Notes: generated by a model from the letters alone, not told the origin. Shown: positions 46,195 to 55,730, counted from the first letter of the stretch. The stretch: DNA of 64,000 bases from Bifidobacterium sp. B4142 (GCF_026537325.1 NZ_JAFNMJ010000001.1:744001-808000); one strand, 5' to 3'. Program-made: numbers and translations.

Positions 46195-46575
46195 CTACAT
46201 GCCTGGTCCGGCCAGCAGGAAGCCCAGGGCCGTCAACAGAGGCGGCAGGAAGATCGATGCCGCTAAATAGCCCAGGGCTTCCAGATGTCGCCTCTGCCCA
46301 GCCAGGGCCAACACTTCGTTGACTGCTGTCGAGAAAGTGGAGAAGCCGCCCAGCAGTCCTGTGGCCAGCAGCAGCCGCCCCCAGGCAGGCAGTCCGTGGA
46401 AGGCGGCAAGGGCGGCCACCAGCCCTGCAGCCAATCCGGCCAGCAGGTTGATGATCATGGTTGACAGGGGCAGGTCCACCTTCCAGCGGGCCTTGACCAG
46501 GGTGTCCAGCAGGTAGCGCAGTCCGGCCCCCAGGCCGCCGCACAGGCAGATCAGCAATGTAAATGTAATGGTCAT
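46195..46575 (-). CDS. crcB: fluoride channel subunit FluC/CrcB (subunit with Phe box)
   Basis: The protein has 126 residues from the ATG at 46575, which overlaps the stop of the upstream subunit as ATGA. Four membrane helices are evident. CGGLGAGLRYLLD is the N-terminal signature, INLLAG carries the conserved Asn, and LLGGFSTFSTAVNE is the third-helix break with both Phe residues that line the fluoride path. Fluc channels are dual-topology dimers; a tandem pair of genes indicates a heterodimer. Expression should follow the fluoride riboswitch upstream of the operon. Confidence 0.9.
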   Translation of the reverse strand: MTITFTLLICLCGGLGAGLRYLLDTLVKARWKVDLPLSTMIINLLAGLAAGLVAALAAFHGLPAWGRLLLATGLLGGFSTFSTAVNEVLALAGQRRHLEALGYLAASIFLPPLLTALGFLLAGPGM

Positions 46576-47009
46576 CGCCCACCTGCCTGGATGTGTGCAG
46601 CGAGTTGCGCTCCCAGCGCGGCCATGGCCCAGGAAACCAGGAGGCCACCGGCAAAGGAGACCAGCAGGTAGGCAACCGTTGCCTGAGCTTGACCGCCCGA
46701 CAGGCCCTGGACCAGTTCCAGCGAGAGGGTGGACATGGTCGACAGGCCTCCGCACAGACCCATGCCCAGGCCCTTGTTGGCCAGCTGCCTTCGGCGTGCA
46801 TGTGCGCTTTTTGGCAGCCCGGCCAGGAAGGCGGTTAGCAGGGCATAGCCTGCGCAGGCGATCAGATTGGCCAGGAGGGTTCCCGGATGCAGTGGGCCGC
46901 TCTGGCCCGGCAGGAGGCTCAAGGCGTACCGGCAGCCGGTGCCCAGTGCTCCGCCCAGCATCACCGCCAGGGTTGTGGCCATATCAGGTCCAGTAGGGGG
47001 TTTGGTCAT
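46572..47009 (-). CDS. crcB: fluoride channel subunit FluC/CrcB (second subunit)
   Basis: The protein has 145 residues from the ATG at 47009; an in-frame ATG at 47102 falls at the edge of the riboswitch and is unlikely. Motifs are MLGGALGTGCRYALS, LLANLIACAGYALL and GLCGGLSTMSTLSLE. In the last one both Phe-box positions are Leu and Met, while the partner subunit keeps FSTFST, so the two chains look specialised for a heterodimer. Four membrane helices are predicted. It is translationally coupled to the second subunit by an ATGA overlap. Confidence 0.88.
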   Translation of the reverse strand: MTKPPTGPDMATTLAVMLGGALGTGCRYALSLLPGQSGPLHPGTLLANLIACAGYALLTAFLAGLPKSAHARRRQLANKGLGMGLCGGLSTMSTLSLELVQGLSGGQAQATVAYLLVSFAGGLLVSWAMAALGAQLAAHIQAGGR

Positions 47010-47102
47010 TGAAAGTCTCGGTTCCCGACGGATCAACGTCCGCAGGGTGGGGCTGAACGGCATGCGCCTGCACCCGGCCCGCAGACGGGGGCGTCGAATC
47101 AT

Positions 47103-47168
47103 GGTGCAGGAACTATCAGCAGTTTGCAGTTCGGGGCTCTAGCCCCGGGCGGGTTCCATCGCCCGAGG
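47103..47168 (-). ncRNA. fluoride riboswitch (crcB motif)
   Basis: On the minus strand GGGCGATGGAACCCGCCC forms the conserved stem and GAUG-containing loop. It is followed by a GGGGC...GCCCC hairpin and then AACTGC...CTGATAGTTCCTGC, whose GTTCC can pair with GGAAC of the first element as in the crcB-motif pseudoknot. The order and spacing match the fluoride riboswitch apart from the extra G-C hairpin (47132-47147). It ends about 95 bases before the first fluC start, leaving room for an expression platform. Confidence 0.8.
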
Positions 47169-47219
47169 CTCATTTTAGGAGAACAAGGGGACCGCAGCCG
47201 CCACAGCTGTCGTGACTGC

Positions 47220-48572
47220 TCACTCGGTGTGGTTCTCCGGGTCCAGGGTCAGCCGGTCGTCGTCGGCATCGTAGTCAAAGAGCTCCCCGTATCGACCCCA
47301 GGTTATGGCCGTGTCGAACTGCTGGACGGCCTCCTTGTCCGAGTGGTGGGCTCTCAGCAGGTCCAGAATCAGGGAGCCGTGCAGGCTCTTGTCGTCGCTG
47401 TTCTTCAGGGCCCGGTCGATGATGCGGATCAGCGGAACATGAGCCATCAGCATTCGGGAAAACATCTCCTTGCTCTCCAGGATGTCCGCGTCGTTCCAGG
47501 CTCGGCCCTGGTCGGTCAGGCTGACGTGCCCGTTGTCGGCCTGGAAGATGCCCAGCATGAGTCCGGCATCGATCAGCGGGAAGAGGTCGTCCACCTCGAA
47601 GGAGAGCTTGGCGGCCAGGTCGGCCAGGTCCATGCCGTTGGGCTGGTTGACCATGACGTCGGCCAGGCCGGCCAGGCCGCCGGGTGTGGCGTCGGGCAGG
47701 TTGCGTTCAGTGATGTCCTCGTCCCGTACCGAGTCCCGCACGGCCTGACGGTTGCGCACCTTGGTCTGTAGACGGCGGCGGATGTCCTCGCTGTCACGCC
47801 GGCCGGTGAGGATGGAATAGAGGTAGTCCACGCAGGACTGGAAGAGGTCGGACTGCTTGTCCCGAGGCCTGTCCAGATGGATGGGCACGTCTGCGATGAC
47901 CCGGCCGGGATGCGAGTCCAGGACCAGAACCCGGTCGGCCATCTCTACGGCCTCCTCAATGTTATGGGTGACGATCAGCACCGACTTGACGCTGCCTGCC
48001 TCCTCCGACCAGACCTTGAGGACCTCCTGCCGCAGATTCTCGGCTGTCAGCACGTCCAGGGCCGAGAAGGGCTCATCCATGAAGAGGGCGTCTGGCTTGA
48101 GGACCAGGGCCCGGGCGATGCCCACGCGCTGTCGCATGCCACCGGAAAGCTCCTTGGGGTAGGCGCTTTCGAAGCCGTCCAGGCCGATGGCGTCGATGGC
48201 GGCCAGGGAAAGGCTCTCGCGCTTTTTCCTGGGCACCCCCCGGGCCTGCAGACCCAGCTCAACGTTGTTCTTGACGGTCAGCCAGGGCATCAGGGCGAAG
48301 CTCTGGAAGACCAGGGCCACGCCGGGGTTGGGCCCGTCCAGCTGCCTGCCCCGGTATTCGACGCTGCCCTTGCTGGCCGGTACCAAGCCGGCCAGAATGC
48401 GCAGCAGGGTGGACTTGCCGGCGCCTGAGCGGCCCAGGATGGCCACCACCTCGCCCTCGTGCAGAGTGAAGTCGATGTTGTCGAGGACAGTCAGTTCCGC
48501 GCCCTTGTCGGACTGGTAGGTCTTGGTCACGTGCTCGGCCGTGATGATCCCGTTGGAATTGATCTTGGTCAT
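47220..48572 (-). CDS. NitT/TauT-type ABC transporter ATPase with AAA-associated C-terminal domain
   Basis: The protein has 450 residues from the ATG at 48572, with AGAGG seven to eight bases upstream. The nucleotide-binding domain (about 10-250) shows GRSGAGKST, VFQSFALMPWLTVKNN, LSGGMRQRVGIARAL, ALFMDEPFSALD and VTHNIEEAVEMADRV, the pattern of nitrate/sulfonate/taurine importers. Residues 295-445 form the winged-helix-like AAA-associated C-terminal domain seen in a subset of these ATPases (GLADVMVNQPNGMDLADLAAKL...). It works with the fused permease encoded 20 bases upstream. The substrate is unknown. Confidence 0.88.
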   Translation of the reverse strand: MTKINSNGIITAEHVTKTYQSDKGAELTVLDNIDFTLHEGEVVAILGRSGAGKSTLLRILAGLVPASKGSVEYRGRQLDGPNPGVALVFQSFALMPWLTVKNNVELGLQARGVPRKKRESLSLAAIDAIGLDGFESAYPKELSGGMRQRVGIARALVLKPDALFMDEPFSALDVLTAENLRQEVLKVWSEEAGSVKSVLIVTHNIEEAVEMADRVLVLDSHPGRVIADVPIHLDRPRDKQSDLFQSCVDYLYSILTGRRDSEDIRRRLQTKVRNRQAVRDSVRDEDITERNLPDATPGGLAGLADVMVNQPNGMDLADLAAKLSFEVDDLFPLIDAGLMLGIFQADNGHVSLTDQGRAWNDADILESKEMFSRMLMAHVPLIRIIDRALKNSDDKSLHGSLILDLLRAHHSDKEAVQQFDTAITWGRYGELFDYDADDDRLTLDPENHTE

Positions 48573-48592
48573 TGTCGAACCTCTCAGACTTC

Positions 48593-50356
48593 TCATGTCA
48601 GGGAATAGCGCCGTTGTGCCAGTGATTGCAGGGGAGACCAGAAGAACCGGTCGGCCAGGACCACGAAGACGCTCATGACGGCCACCCCCAGGATGATGCG
48701 GGGGGTGTCTCCAGTGGCGGTCACCTGGGCGATGTAGGCTCCAAGGCCCCGGGCCGTCAGTGCGGTCTTGCCGTAGGAGACCACCTCGGAGACGATGGAG
48801 GCATTCCAGGCTCCGCCGGCCGCTGTAATGCCGCCGGTGCACCAGGAGTCGAACAGGGCCGGCAGGATCAGGGTCTTCCATCGTTGCCAGCGGTTCTGGC
48901 CCAGGCTGCGCGACATCTCCAGCAGGTCGTCGGGGATGGCCGAGGCCCCGGCGATGACATTGAAGAGGATGTACCACTGGGTGCCCAGGGCCATGAGCAG
49001 GATGCTGCCCCAGTTGATGTCGATTCGCCAGATGATGAAGATCATGGTGACGAAGGGGAAGATGAAGTTGGCCGGGAAGGAGGCCAGGATCTGCACCAGG
49101 GGCTGCAGGTAGCGGGAGATGCGCGGATTCATGCCGATCAGAGCGCCTATCGGGACCCATACGATCGTGCAGGCCACCATCAGGATCAGCACTCGCAGGA
49201 AGGTCAGCAGACCCAGCTGGAAGACGTGCCCGACCTCGCCCAGGCCCAGAGGGCGGATGACCAGACGGTCCAGTTGCCAGAGTCCCCACAGGCCAATCGA
49301 GGCCAGGCAGGCCCACCAGAACAGGTCGCCTGCATGCCTGCGTCCGCCGCTCCGGCTCCAACGCGCCCCGGTTCGGCCCATGGGGCGGGTGATCCGGTCC
49401 AACAAGTCAGTCAGGGGATGGCCCACCAGACCCAAGAGGTCCTTGACCCCGGACAGACGGATGACCGTTAGTACCAGGCTGTGCCGGGGCTCGCTTGACT
49501 GGCTGCTGGTGTAGCGGAACTTCTCGGCCCAGGCGGTCAGCGGCTTCCAGAGCAGGAAGTCAATCAATAGGACCACCACGATCATGGTCAGGATGGCCAT
49601 CCCCACCTTGCCCAGGTCCTGCTCGGCGGTGGCCTCCTCCACGAAGGAGCCGATGCCGGGCAGGGCAAGGGTCCTGTTGTTGACCGAGATCATCTCGGAG
49701 GCGGTCAGGAAGAACCAACCGCCGCCCATGCTCATCATGCAGTTCCAGAGCAGGGGGATCATGGCGTTGGGCACGTCCAGTTTCCAGAAGCGCTGCCAGC
49801 GGGTCAGGCGCATCAGCCTCACCGCTTCGTCCAGGTCGGCGGGCTCGCTGGTCAAGGAGTTATAGAAGGAGAAGGCCATGTTCCAGGCCTGGCTGGTGAA
49901 GATGGCGAAGATGGAGGCCGCCTCCACGCCCATGATGGACCCGGGGAAGAGGACCAGCCAGATGGAGATGGTGGCCGACAGGAAACCCAGGACGGGCACC
50001 GACTGCAGGATGTCCAGCAGGGGGATGAGCACGGCGCCCAGGCGGCGGGAGCGCGCGGCGGCCAGTCCGTAGAGGAAGGCGAAGACCAGGGAGACGATCA
50101 GGGCTGTGAACATGCGGAAGAGGGAGCGCAGTGCGTAGTAGGGCAGGTTGGCCGGGTCGGTGGAGACGTGCGAGGGTACGCCTGCAGGACCGATGGGGGC
50201 ACCCAAGGCTGGCAGCAGATAGGCCAGGGCCCCCAGCAGGACCAGCGCGCCTATGGCTACGGCCAGGCCCGTCCATATACGGGTGGAGCGCGATGCCTGG
50301 CTGCGGTCGTCGTTCAGCGGAGAACGGAGCATTCCTGGCAGTGCGACAGTATTCAC
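48593..50356 (-). CDS. NitT/TauT-type ABC permease, two permease domains fused
   Basis: The protein has 587 residues from the GTG at 50356, preceded by GGAGG. The first binding-protein-dependent permease domain covers about 80-285 (loop EPADLDEAVRLMRLTRWQRFWKLDVPNAM). A linker of about 65 residues leads to a second domain at about 360-580 (loop IPDDLLEMSRSLGQNRWQRWKTLILPALF). Each has its EAA-like coupling loop, so one chain replaces the usual homodimer. No substrate-binding protein is encoded nearby. Bicarbonate, nitrate, sulfonate or thiamine precursors are typical substrates of the wider family, but none can be assigned. Confidence 0.85.
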   Translation of the reverse strand: MNTVALPGMLRSPLNDDRSQASRSTRIWTGLAVAIGALVLLGALAYLLPALGAPIGPAGVPSHVSTDPANLPYYALRSLFRMFTALIVSLVFAFLYGLAAARSRRLGAVLIPLLDILQSVPVLGFLSATISIWLVLFPGSIMGVEAASIFAIFTSQAWNMAFSFYNSLTSEPADLDEAVRLMRLTRWQRFWKLDVPNAMIPLLWNCMMSMGGGWFFLTASEMISVNNRTLALPGIGSFVEEATAEQDLGKVGMAILTMIVVVLLIDFLLWKPLTAWAEKFRYTSSQSSEPRHSLVLTVIRLSGVKDLLGLVGHPLTDLLDRITRPMGRTGARWSRSGGRRHAGDLFWWACLASIGLWGLWQLDRLVIRPLGLGEVGHVFQLGLLTFLRVLILMVACTIVWVPIGALIGMNPRISRYLQPLVQILASFPANFIFPFVTMIFIIWRIDINWGSILLMALGTQWYILFNVIAGASAIPDDLLEMSRSLGQNRWQRWKTLILPALFDSWCTGGITAAGGAWNASIVSEVVSYGKTALTARGLGAYIAQVTATGDTPRIILGVAVMSVFVVLADRFFWSPLQSLAQRRYSLT

Positions 50357-50721
50357 GATGGCCTCCCTCCAAGGTGCGGAACATCCCTGTCGGCAGCCTC
50401 GAAGACGGCGTGGCGATCGGCCATGAGCCGACCATTGTCATCGTTCAAGCTTCGGCTTCGCATGGTATTTGGCCCTGCATTAGTCCCTGCCTTGATCCGA
50501 CGGGGACTGTTGACCTGCGCGGGGTGTCTCCACCACTTTGCGGCAGCATGCCTTGTCCATGCGGTAGCTTCACCTACCGACCACCCAATAACATAGATGG
50601 CACCAAGAGCAGTGTCAAGCATTTGCCAAACCAGCGTTGCCGTCCTTGCCAGGACTGACAATGGCAGGGGCTTGCACGCAGTCAGTGCAGGCACGAACTT
50701 GAATGTAAGGAGCGAATCCCT
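50357..50721. other. divergent intergenic region
   Basis: This region separates the fused permease gene (-) from the flavodoxin-fold oxidoreductase gene (+). An open minus-strand frame crosses it and overlaps the permease start, but has no ribosome binding site or recognisable sequence. AAGGAG at 50708-50713 serves the rightward gene. I found no riboswitch pattern that could indicate the importer's substrate. Confidence 0.45.
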
Positions 50722-51354
50722 ATGAAGATCGTGGCAGTCACGGCCAACCCCGAACCCAAGAGTCTGACCGATGCGGCGGGCAATGCCCTGCTGGACGGGG
50801 CGGCCGAGGGCGGGGCTCGCACCGAGTTGATCGACCTTTGCGCCGAGGGGTTCAATCCCGTCTTCGGCATGGAGGACAGGACCCACTACCTGGGCCAGGG
50901 TCCTATGCCCGAGGATGTCCAGGCCATGCAGGAACGCATCAAGGATGCGGACGTGCTGGCCCTGGTCTTCCCTGTCTACTGGTACAGCATGCCGGCCATC
51001 ATGAAAGGCTTCATCGATCGGGTCATCTGCCGGGGCTTCGCCTATAACGTTGATGGAACCCCCGGAGCCTTGGCCGGACGTCGGGTGGAGCTGATCATGC
51101 TGACCGGCGGGGAAAAGGAATGGTACCAGTCCAGCGGCATCGGTGAGGCCTTGGACAACCAGCTCCGTCGGCAGACCTTCCTCAAGTACTGCCAGGTCGC
51201 CCAGGTGGAGACCATCTATGTGGATAATCTGGAGTCGGGCAACGACGAGCAGCAGGCGCGCGAGGCCGCCGACCGGCACCTGGTGGCCCTGGCCCTGAAG
51301 GGTCGTCGGCTGGCCGCAGGCACCGAGCCCGGAGCAGGCCAGGACGCTCAGTGA
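50722..51354 (+). CDS. flavodoxin-fold NAD(P)H oxidoreductase
   Basis: The protein has 210 residues. KIVAVTANPEPKSLTDAAGNALLDG is the FMN-binding N-terminus of the NQO/MdaB family, FPVYWYSMPAIMKGFIDRV is the active-site and FMN loop, and LTGGEKEWYQSSG follows in the dimer-contact region. It probably reduces quinones or similar acceptors with NAD(P)H and FMN. Its stop codon overlaps the GTG start of the glycosyltransferase gene by four bases. Confidence 0.85.
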   Translation: MKIVAVTANPEPKSLTDAAGNALLDGAAEGGARTELIDLCAEGFNPVFGMEDRTHYLGQGPMPEDVQAMQERIKDADVLALVFPVYWYSMPAIMKGFIDRVICRGFAYNVDGTPGALAGRRVELIMLTGGEKEWYQSSGIGEALDNQLRRQTFLKYCQVAQVETIYVDNLESGNDEQQAREAADRHLVALALKGRRLAAGTEPGAGQDAQ

Positions 51355-52514
51355 CGCTCGGCATCGGGTTCGTCTTCGATGACACCCTGGATGTGTTTGA
51401 CGGGGTCCAGCAGCACATTCTGACCCTGGGACGGGAGCTGTGCAGGCGGGGCCATAGGGTCCAGTATCTGGTCGGGCAGACCGCCCATCCGCCGGTTGAC
51501 GGAGTCCACTCCCTGTCCCGCAACGTCATGGTCTCCTTCAACGGCAACAGGATGCGCATACCGCTGCCAGCTCCCAAGGCGCCTATCCGCCGGGTCCTGG
51601 AGGCCGAACACTTCGACCTGCTGCACGTCCAGGCCCCCTACAGCCCCTTCCTTGCCGGTCGGGTCATCCGGGCCGCAGACCCGGCAACGGCCCTGGTGGC
51701 CACCTACCACATCGCCCCCACGGGGAATCTGCAGCTGCTGGGCGGCCGGCTGCTGGGGTTGATCAACCGCAGGACCCATAGGCGCATCGACAGAGTCATA
51801 GCGGTCTCGCCTGTGGCGGCCAGCTATGCCCGGCAGACTGCCGACGCGCCCAGCAGGGTGGTGGCCAACCCTGTGGACGTGGCTGCCCTGCGCCGGGCCC
51901 GTCAGGCCGCTGGCGACCAGGAGGTGGCGCGCCTGCACGGCCAGGGGCCGCATCTGGTCTTCCTGGGGCGGTTCGTGGCTCGCAAGGGGGCGGGGATCCT
52001 GCTGTCAGCCCTCCAGGCGGGGGAGCGGACCGGCATCCTGCCCGAAGGCCTGCATGTGACCATGGCCGGCAAGGGGCCGCTACTGGAGGACTGCCGTCGA
52101 AAGGCTGCAGCCCTGCGCACCCCGGTGGCCTTCCCCGGCTTTGTGGATGAGAAGGACAAGCCCGCCCTGCTGGCCTCATCCGATCTGACCGTCTTTCCCT
52201 CCACCAGGGGCGAGTCCTTCGGTATCGTCCTGCTGGAGGCAATCGCCTCGGGCACGGCTCCGGTGCTGGCCGGGGACAATCCCGGCTACCGGTCCACCCT
52301 GATGGGTGATGAGCGGGCTCTGGTGACTGTCGACTCGCCCAACACCCCCGAACTGCTGGCCCGGCGAATCGTTCAGGCTCTGGGGGACCCCTCCTGGAGG
52401 CGAAATGTGCGCCATGACCAGCTGGCGCTCTTGGACCGCTACGACGTGACCACCGTGGCCGATCAGGTGGAGGAGGTCTACCGGCAAGCCATTCAAGACC
52501 GCCGTCTCATGTAG
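51351..52514 (+). CDS. glycosyltransferase, family 4 type
   Basis: The protein has 387 residues, starting GTG at 51351. It is a GT-B fold: IGFVFDDTLDVFDGVQQHILTLG at the N-terminus, FDLLHVQAPYSPFLAGR, a mid-chain HIAPTG, then the C-terminal nucleotide-sugar domain with VFLGRFVARKGAG, MAGKGPL and the E-x7-E motif in RGESFGIVLLEAIASG. Relatives include the PimB/PimC mannosyltransferases of actinobacteria, so a mannosyl transfer to a lipid or polysaccharide is plausible but unproven. It lies nine bases upstream of the UPF0182 gene. Confidence 0.85.
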   Translation: MTLGIGFVFDDTLDVFDGVQQHILTLGRELCRRGHRVQYLVGQTAHPPVDGVHSLSRNVMVSFNGNRMRIPLPAPKAPIRRVLEAEHFDLLHVQAPYSPFLAGRVIRAADPATALVATYHIAPTGNLQLLGGRLLGLINRRTHRRIDRVIAVSPVAASYARQTADAPSRVVANPVDVAALRRARQAAGDQEVARLHGQGPHLVFLGRFVARKGAGILLSALQAGERTGILPEGLHVTMAGKGPLLEDCRRKAAALRTPVAFPGFVDEKDKPALLASSDLTVFPSTRGESFGIVLLEAIASGTAPVLAGDNPGYRSTLMGDERALVTVDSPNTPELLARRIVQALGDPSWRRNVRHDQLALLDRYDVTTVADQVEEVYRQAIQDRRLM

Positions 52515-52523
52515 GGTAGGTAC

Positions 52524-55500
52524 ATGTCATTCTTTGATTTCTTCGGTTCCATGTTCGACCCTGAGGGCGGTCCAGGCGGACCAGGCCGGCGTCGCAATGA
52601 CGACGACCCGGTCATCCTGCATGTGCAGACCGATGGGGAGGGTCCCGGCCAAGGGGGCGGCAGCACGCCCCGTTTCCGCTTCGCCGGACCAGGTGACCCC
52701 CGGCTGACCTCCCGCAAGAAGGACAGTAACGGACCTTCCCGGGGCATGCGGATTCTGGCCGTGGTTGTCGCTGTCGTCCTGGTCGTCCTCCTGCTCCTGT
52801 TCGGGCTCAGTCGCTTCATCACCGATGTCATGTGGTTCTCCCAGTTGGGGGCGGCACGGATTGTCTGGACCCAGCTGGGTATCAAGGTGGGCCTGTGGCT
52901 GGCCTACGCCCTGCTGCTGGCCGCGGTGACCCTGCTCTCGGCCTTCCTGGCCATCCGCAGCCGTCCCGATTCGCCCGACGGGTCCACCATCAGGGTCAGG
53001 GGCGATCTGATCGAAGTCGGCAAGGGGGTCTCTTCACGCAAGGCGCTTAAGGTGGCCGCGGTGGTCTCCCTGGTCGTCGGTGTTTTCTTTGGCTTCCAGT
53101 TCAACGCCGACTGGAAGCAGGTGCTCCTGCTCTTCAACGCCCAGTCCTTCGGGGTGCGCGATCCCCAGTTCGGCTTGGATAACGGCTTTTATGTCTTCAT
53201 CCTGCCCGGGCTGCGGCTGTTGGTCTCCTCCCTGCTGATGATGCTGCTGGCGGCCACGGTCTTCAGCCTGGTCACCAACTTCCTCATGGGCGGGATCCGG
53301 CTGACCATGCCCGTGCAGGGCCGCGGCATTCTGGAGATGACCCGTGCCGCCCGCAGGCAGGTAGCCGTCTGGCTGGTCCTGTTCATGCTGGTATGGGCCG
53401 GCGATACGGCCTTGGGCGTCTTCGGCAGGCTGACCGAGGAGGGCGATCGGATCACCGGCGCCTCCTACACCTCGGTCAAGGCGGCCATTCCCGTGACCCT
53501 GATTATGGCCGTGGTCATGGCCCTGCTGGGCATTATCCTGGCTGTCTGGATTCTGCGCTCGCCCACCCTGGAACCCGGCCGTGTCCATGCAGGATCGCTG
53601 GGGTCGGCCGTCAAGCAGTGGCGGGTTCCCGTCCTGGCTGTGGCCGTCACCATTGTGCTGTCCCTGCTGCTGACCGTCTTCTGGCCGGCACTGGTCCAGC
53701 GCTTCCGGGTCAACCCCAACGCTCAGGAGATGGAGTCCGCCTACATCCAGCGCAACATCACCGCCACCGCCCAGGCCTATGGGCTGGACAGGCTGAAGAC
53801 CGAGGCCTATGACGCCACCACCGAGGTCCAGTCAGGCGCCCTTTCCCGGGATGCAGAGACCACCGCACAGATTCGTCTGCTGGATCCCCAGGTGGTTTCG
53901 CCCACCTTCCGGCAGCTGCAGCAGTCCAAGCAGTACTACACCTTCGAGGACACCCTGGCCGTCGACAAGTACGACATCGACGGGGTCAGCCAGGATACGG
54001 TCATCGGCGCTCGCGAGCTGGACCTGGAGGGCAACGACAACCGCAACTGGGTCAACGACCACACGGTCTTCACCCACGGCTACGGCATTGTGGCCGCCTA
54101 CGGCAACAAGGTCACCCCGGACGGGCAGCCCGAGTTCTTCGAGCAGGACATCCCCACCAGGGGCAAGCTGACAAGCAGCCAGCACTACGAGCCGCGAATC
54201 TACTTCTCGCCCAATGCGCCCGAGTACTCCATCGTCGGCGCGCCCCAGGACTCCTCAGGCTGGGAATTCGACTATCCCACCGGCTCCAAGGGAGCCACCA
54301 ACACCTTCAAGGGCAACGGCGGCCCCTCGGTGGGCAACTTCCTGGCCCGGGTCCTCTACGCCATCCGATTTGGATCCGACCAGATCCTCTTCTCGGACCG
54401 CGTCACGCCCGACTCGCAGATCCTCTACAACCGCTCGCCCAAGGAGCGCGTGGCCCAGATCGCCCCCTATCTGACCCTGGACGGACGCGTCTATCCGGCT
54501 GTGGTTGATGGACGGGTCAAGTGGATCGTCGACGGCTACACCACCTCTGATGCCTACCCCTACTCCCAGAAGGTGGATCTGGGTCCCATCACCCAGGACA
54601 CGACCACCCTGAGTTCGGAGGCCGTCAAGGGCCTGGGTTCCCAGAAGGCCAACTACATCCGCAATTCCGTCAAGGCCACGGTCGATGCCTATGACGGCTC
54701 GGTGGACCTCTATGCCTGGGATGCCAAGGATCCGGTGCTCAAGGCTTGGCAGAAGGTCTTCCCCGGCCAGTTCAAGCCGCTCTCGTCCATCTCGGGCGAC
54801 CTGATGAGCCACATGCGTTACCCGGAGAGCCTGTTCAAGGTGCAGCGCCAGCTCCTGTCCCAGTACCACGTCAACTCGGCCAGCCAGTTCTTCTCCGGCG
54901 AGGACTTCTGGCAGACCCCCGTGGATCCGACCGGAACCAGCAAGGAGCAGAAGGCCGGGGTCAAGCAGCCTCCCTACTATCTGACCCTGCAGACGCCGGG
55001 GACTGACAAGCCCGCCTTCTCGCTGACCTCCACCTTCATCCCCGCAGGCACCTCCACCAGGGAGATTCTGACCGGGTTCCTGTCTGTGGATTCCGACGCC
55101 GGGTCGACCAAGGGGGTGATAGGCCCGGACTACGGGACCATCCGGCTGATGGAGCTGCCCAAGAATTCCAATGTGCCCGGCCCAGGGCAGGCTCAGAACA
55201 ACTTCAACTCGGATGCCGCGGTCTCCACCGAGCTCAACCTGCTCCAGTCCGGGTCCACCAAGGTCAAACGTGGCAACCTGCTGACCCTGCCCATAGGCGG
55301 CGGACTGATCTACATCCAGCCGGTCTACGTCCAGTCCAGCGGCGCCACCAGCTTCCCCCTGCTCAAGCGGGTTTTGGTGGCCTTCGGAGACAAGGTCTCT
55401 TCCTCGGCCACACTGGATGCTGCTCTTGACAAGACCTTCCAGGGCAACTCGGGTGCGTCGGCCGGCGATGCCGACAACACCGGACGCACCAAATCTGATG

Positions 55501-55730
55501 CTGATCAGAGCGACCAATCCGGTAAAGCCCCGGATAAGACCGCCGGCTCCGGTGGGGCGTCGGCCACAGCAGGACAGGCCCTGAAACAGGCCTTGGACAA
55601 GGCCAACCAGGCCATGAGTGACGGCGATGCCGCCCTGAAGAAGGGCGACTTCAGCGCCTACGGCGAGGCGCAGAACCGTCTGCGCGAAGCCCTCAAGGAA
55701 GCCTCCGACCAGGAGGGTGGCAACAGGTGA
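52524..55730 (+). CDS. UPF0182 family large membrane protein
   Basis: The protein has 1068 residues. A Gly/Arg-rich N-terminal tail (10-75) is followed by about seven membrane segments between 77 and 400, and then a large extracytoplasmic part. MESAYIQRNITATAQAYGLD, RIYFSPNAPEYSIVG and ASQFFSGEDFWQTPVDP are typical of UPF0182/COG1615. The C-terminal 100 residues are polar and rich in Ser/Gly/Ala/Lys, with a coiled-coil-like ending. Function is unknown; the family is widespread in actinobacteria. Its stop overlaps the GTG of the acetyltransferase gene (GTGA). Confidence 0.9.
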   Translation: MSFFDFFGSMFDPEGGPGGPGRRRNDDDPVILHVQTDGEGPGQGGGSTPRFRFAGPGDPRLTSRKKDSNGPSRGMRILAVVVAVVLVVLLLLFGLSRFITDVMWFSQLGAARIVWTQLGIKVGLWLAYALLLAAVTLLSAFLAIRSRPDSPDGSTIRVRGDLIEVGKGVSSRKALKVAAVVSLVVGVFFGFQFNADWKQVLLLFNAQSFGVRDPQFGLDNGFYVFILPGLRLLVSSLLMMLLAATVFSLVTNFLMGGIRLTMPVQGRGILEMTRAARRQVAVWLVLFMLVWAGDTALGVFGRLTEEGDRITGASYTSVKAAIPVTLIMAVVMALLGIILAVWILRSPTLEPGRVHAGSLGSAVKQWRVPVLAVAVTIVLSLLLTVFWPALVQRFRVNPNAQEMESAYIQRNITATAQAYGLDRLKTEAYDATTEVQSGALSRDAETTAQIRLLDPQVVSPTFRQLQQSKQYYTFEDTLAVDKYDIDGVSQDTVIGARELDLEGNDNRNWVNDHTVFTHGYGIVAAYGNKVTPDGQPEFFEQDIPTRGKLTSSQHYEPRIYFSPNAPEYSIVGAPQDSSGWEFDYPTGSKGATNTFKGNGGPSVGNFLARVLYAIRFGSDQILFSDRVTPDSQILYNRSPKERVAQIAPYLTLDGRVYPAVVDGRVKWIVDGYTTSDAYPYSQKVDLGPITQDTTTLSSEAVKGLGSQKANYIRNSVKATVDAYDGSVDLYAWDAKDPVLKAWQKVFPGQFKPLSSISGDLMSHMRYPESLFKVQRQLLSQYHVNSASQFFSGEDFWQTPVDPTGTSKEQKAGVKQPPYYLTLQTPGTDKPAFSLTSTFIPAGTSTREILTGFLSVDSDAGSTKGVIGPDYGTIRLMELPKNSNVPGPGQAQNNFNSDAAVSTELNLLQSGSTKVKRGNLLTLPIGGGLIYIQPVYVQSSGATSFPLLKRVLVAFGDKVSSSATLDAALDKTFQGNSGASAGDADNTGRTKSDADQSDQSGKAPDKTAGSGGASATAGQALKQALDKANQAMSDGDAALKKGDFSAYGEAQNRLREALKEASDQEGGNR

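Noticed and set aside
54255-55517. Long minus-strand frame (420 codons) opposite the UPF0182 gene
   Set aside because: It mirrors third-position G+C of the real gene, with no motif, no ribosome binding site and no independent space.
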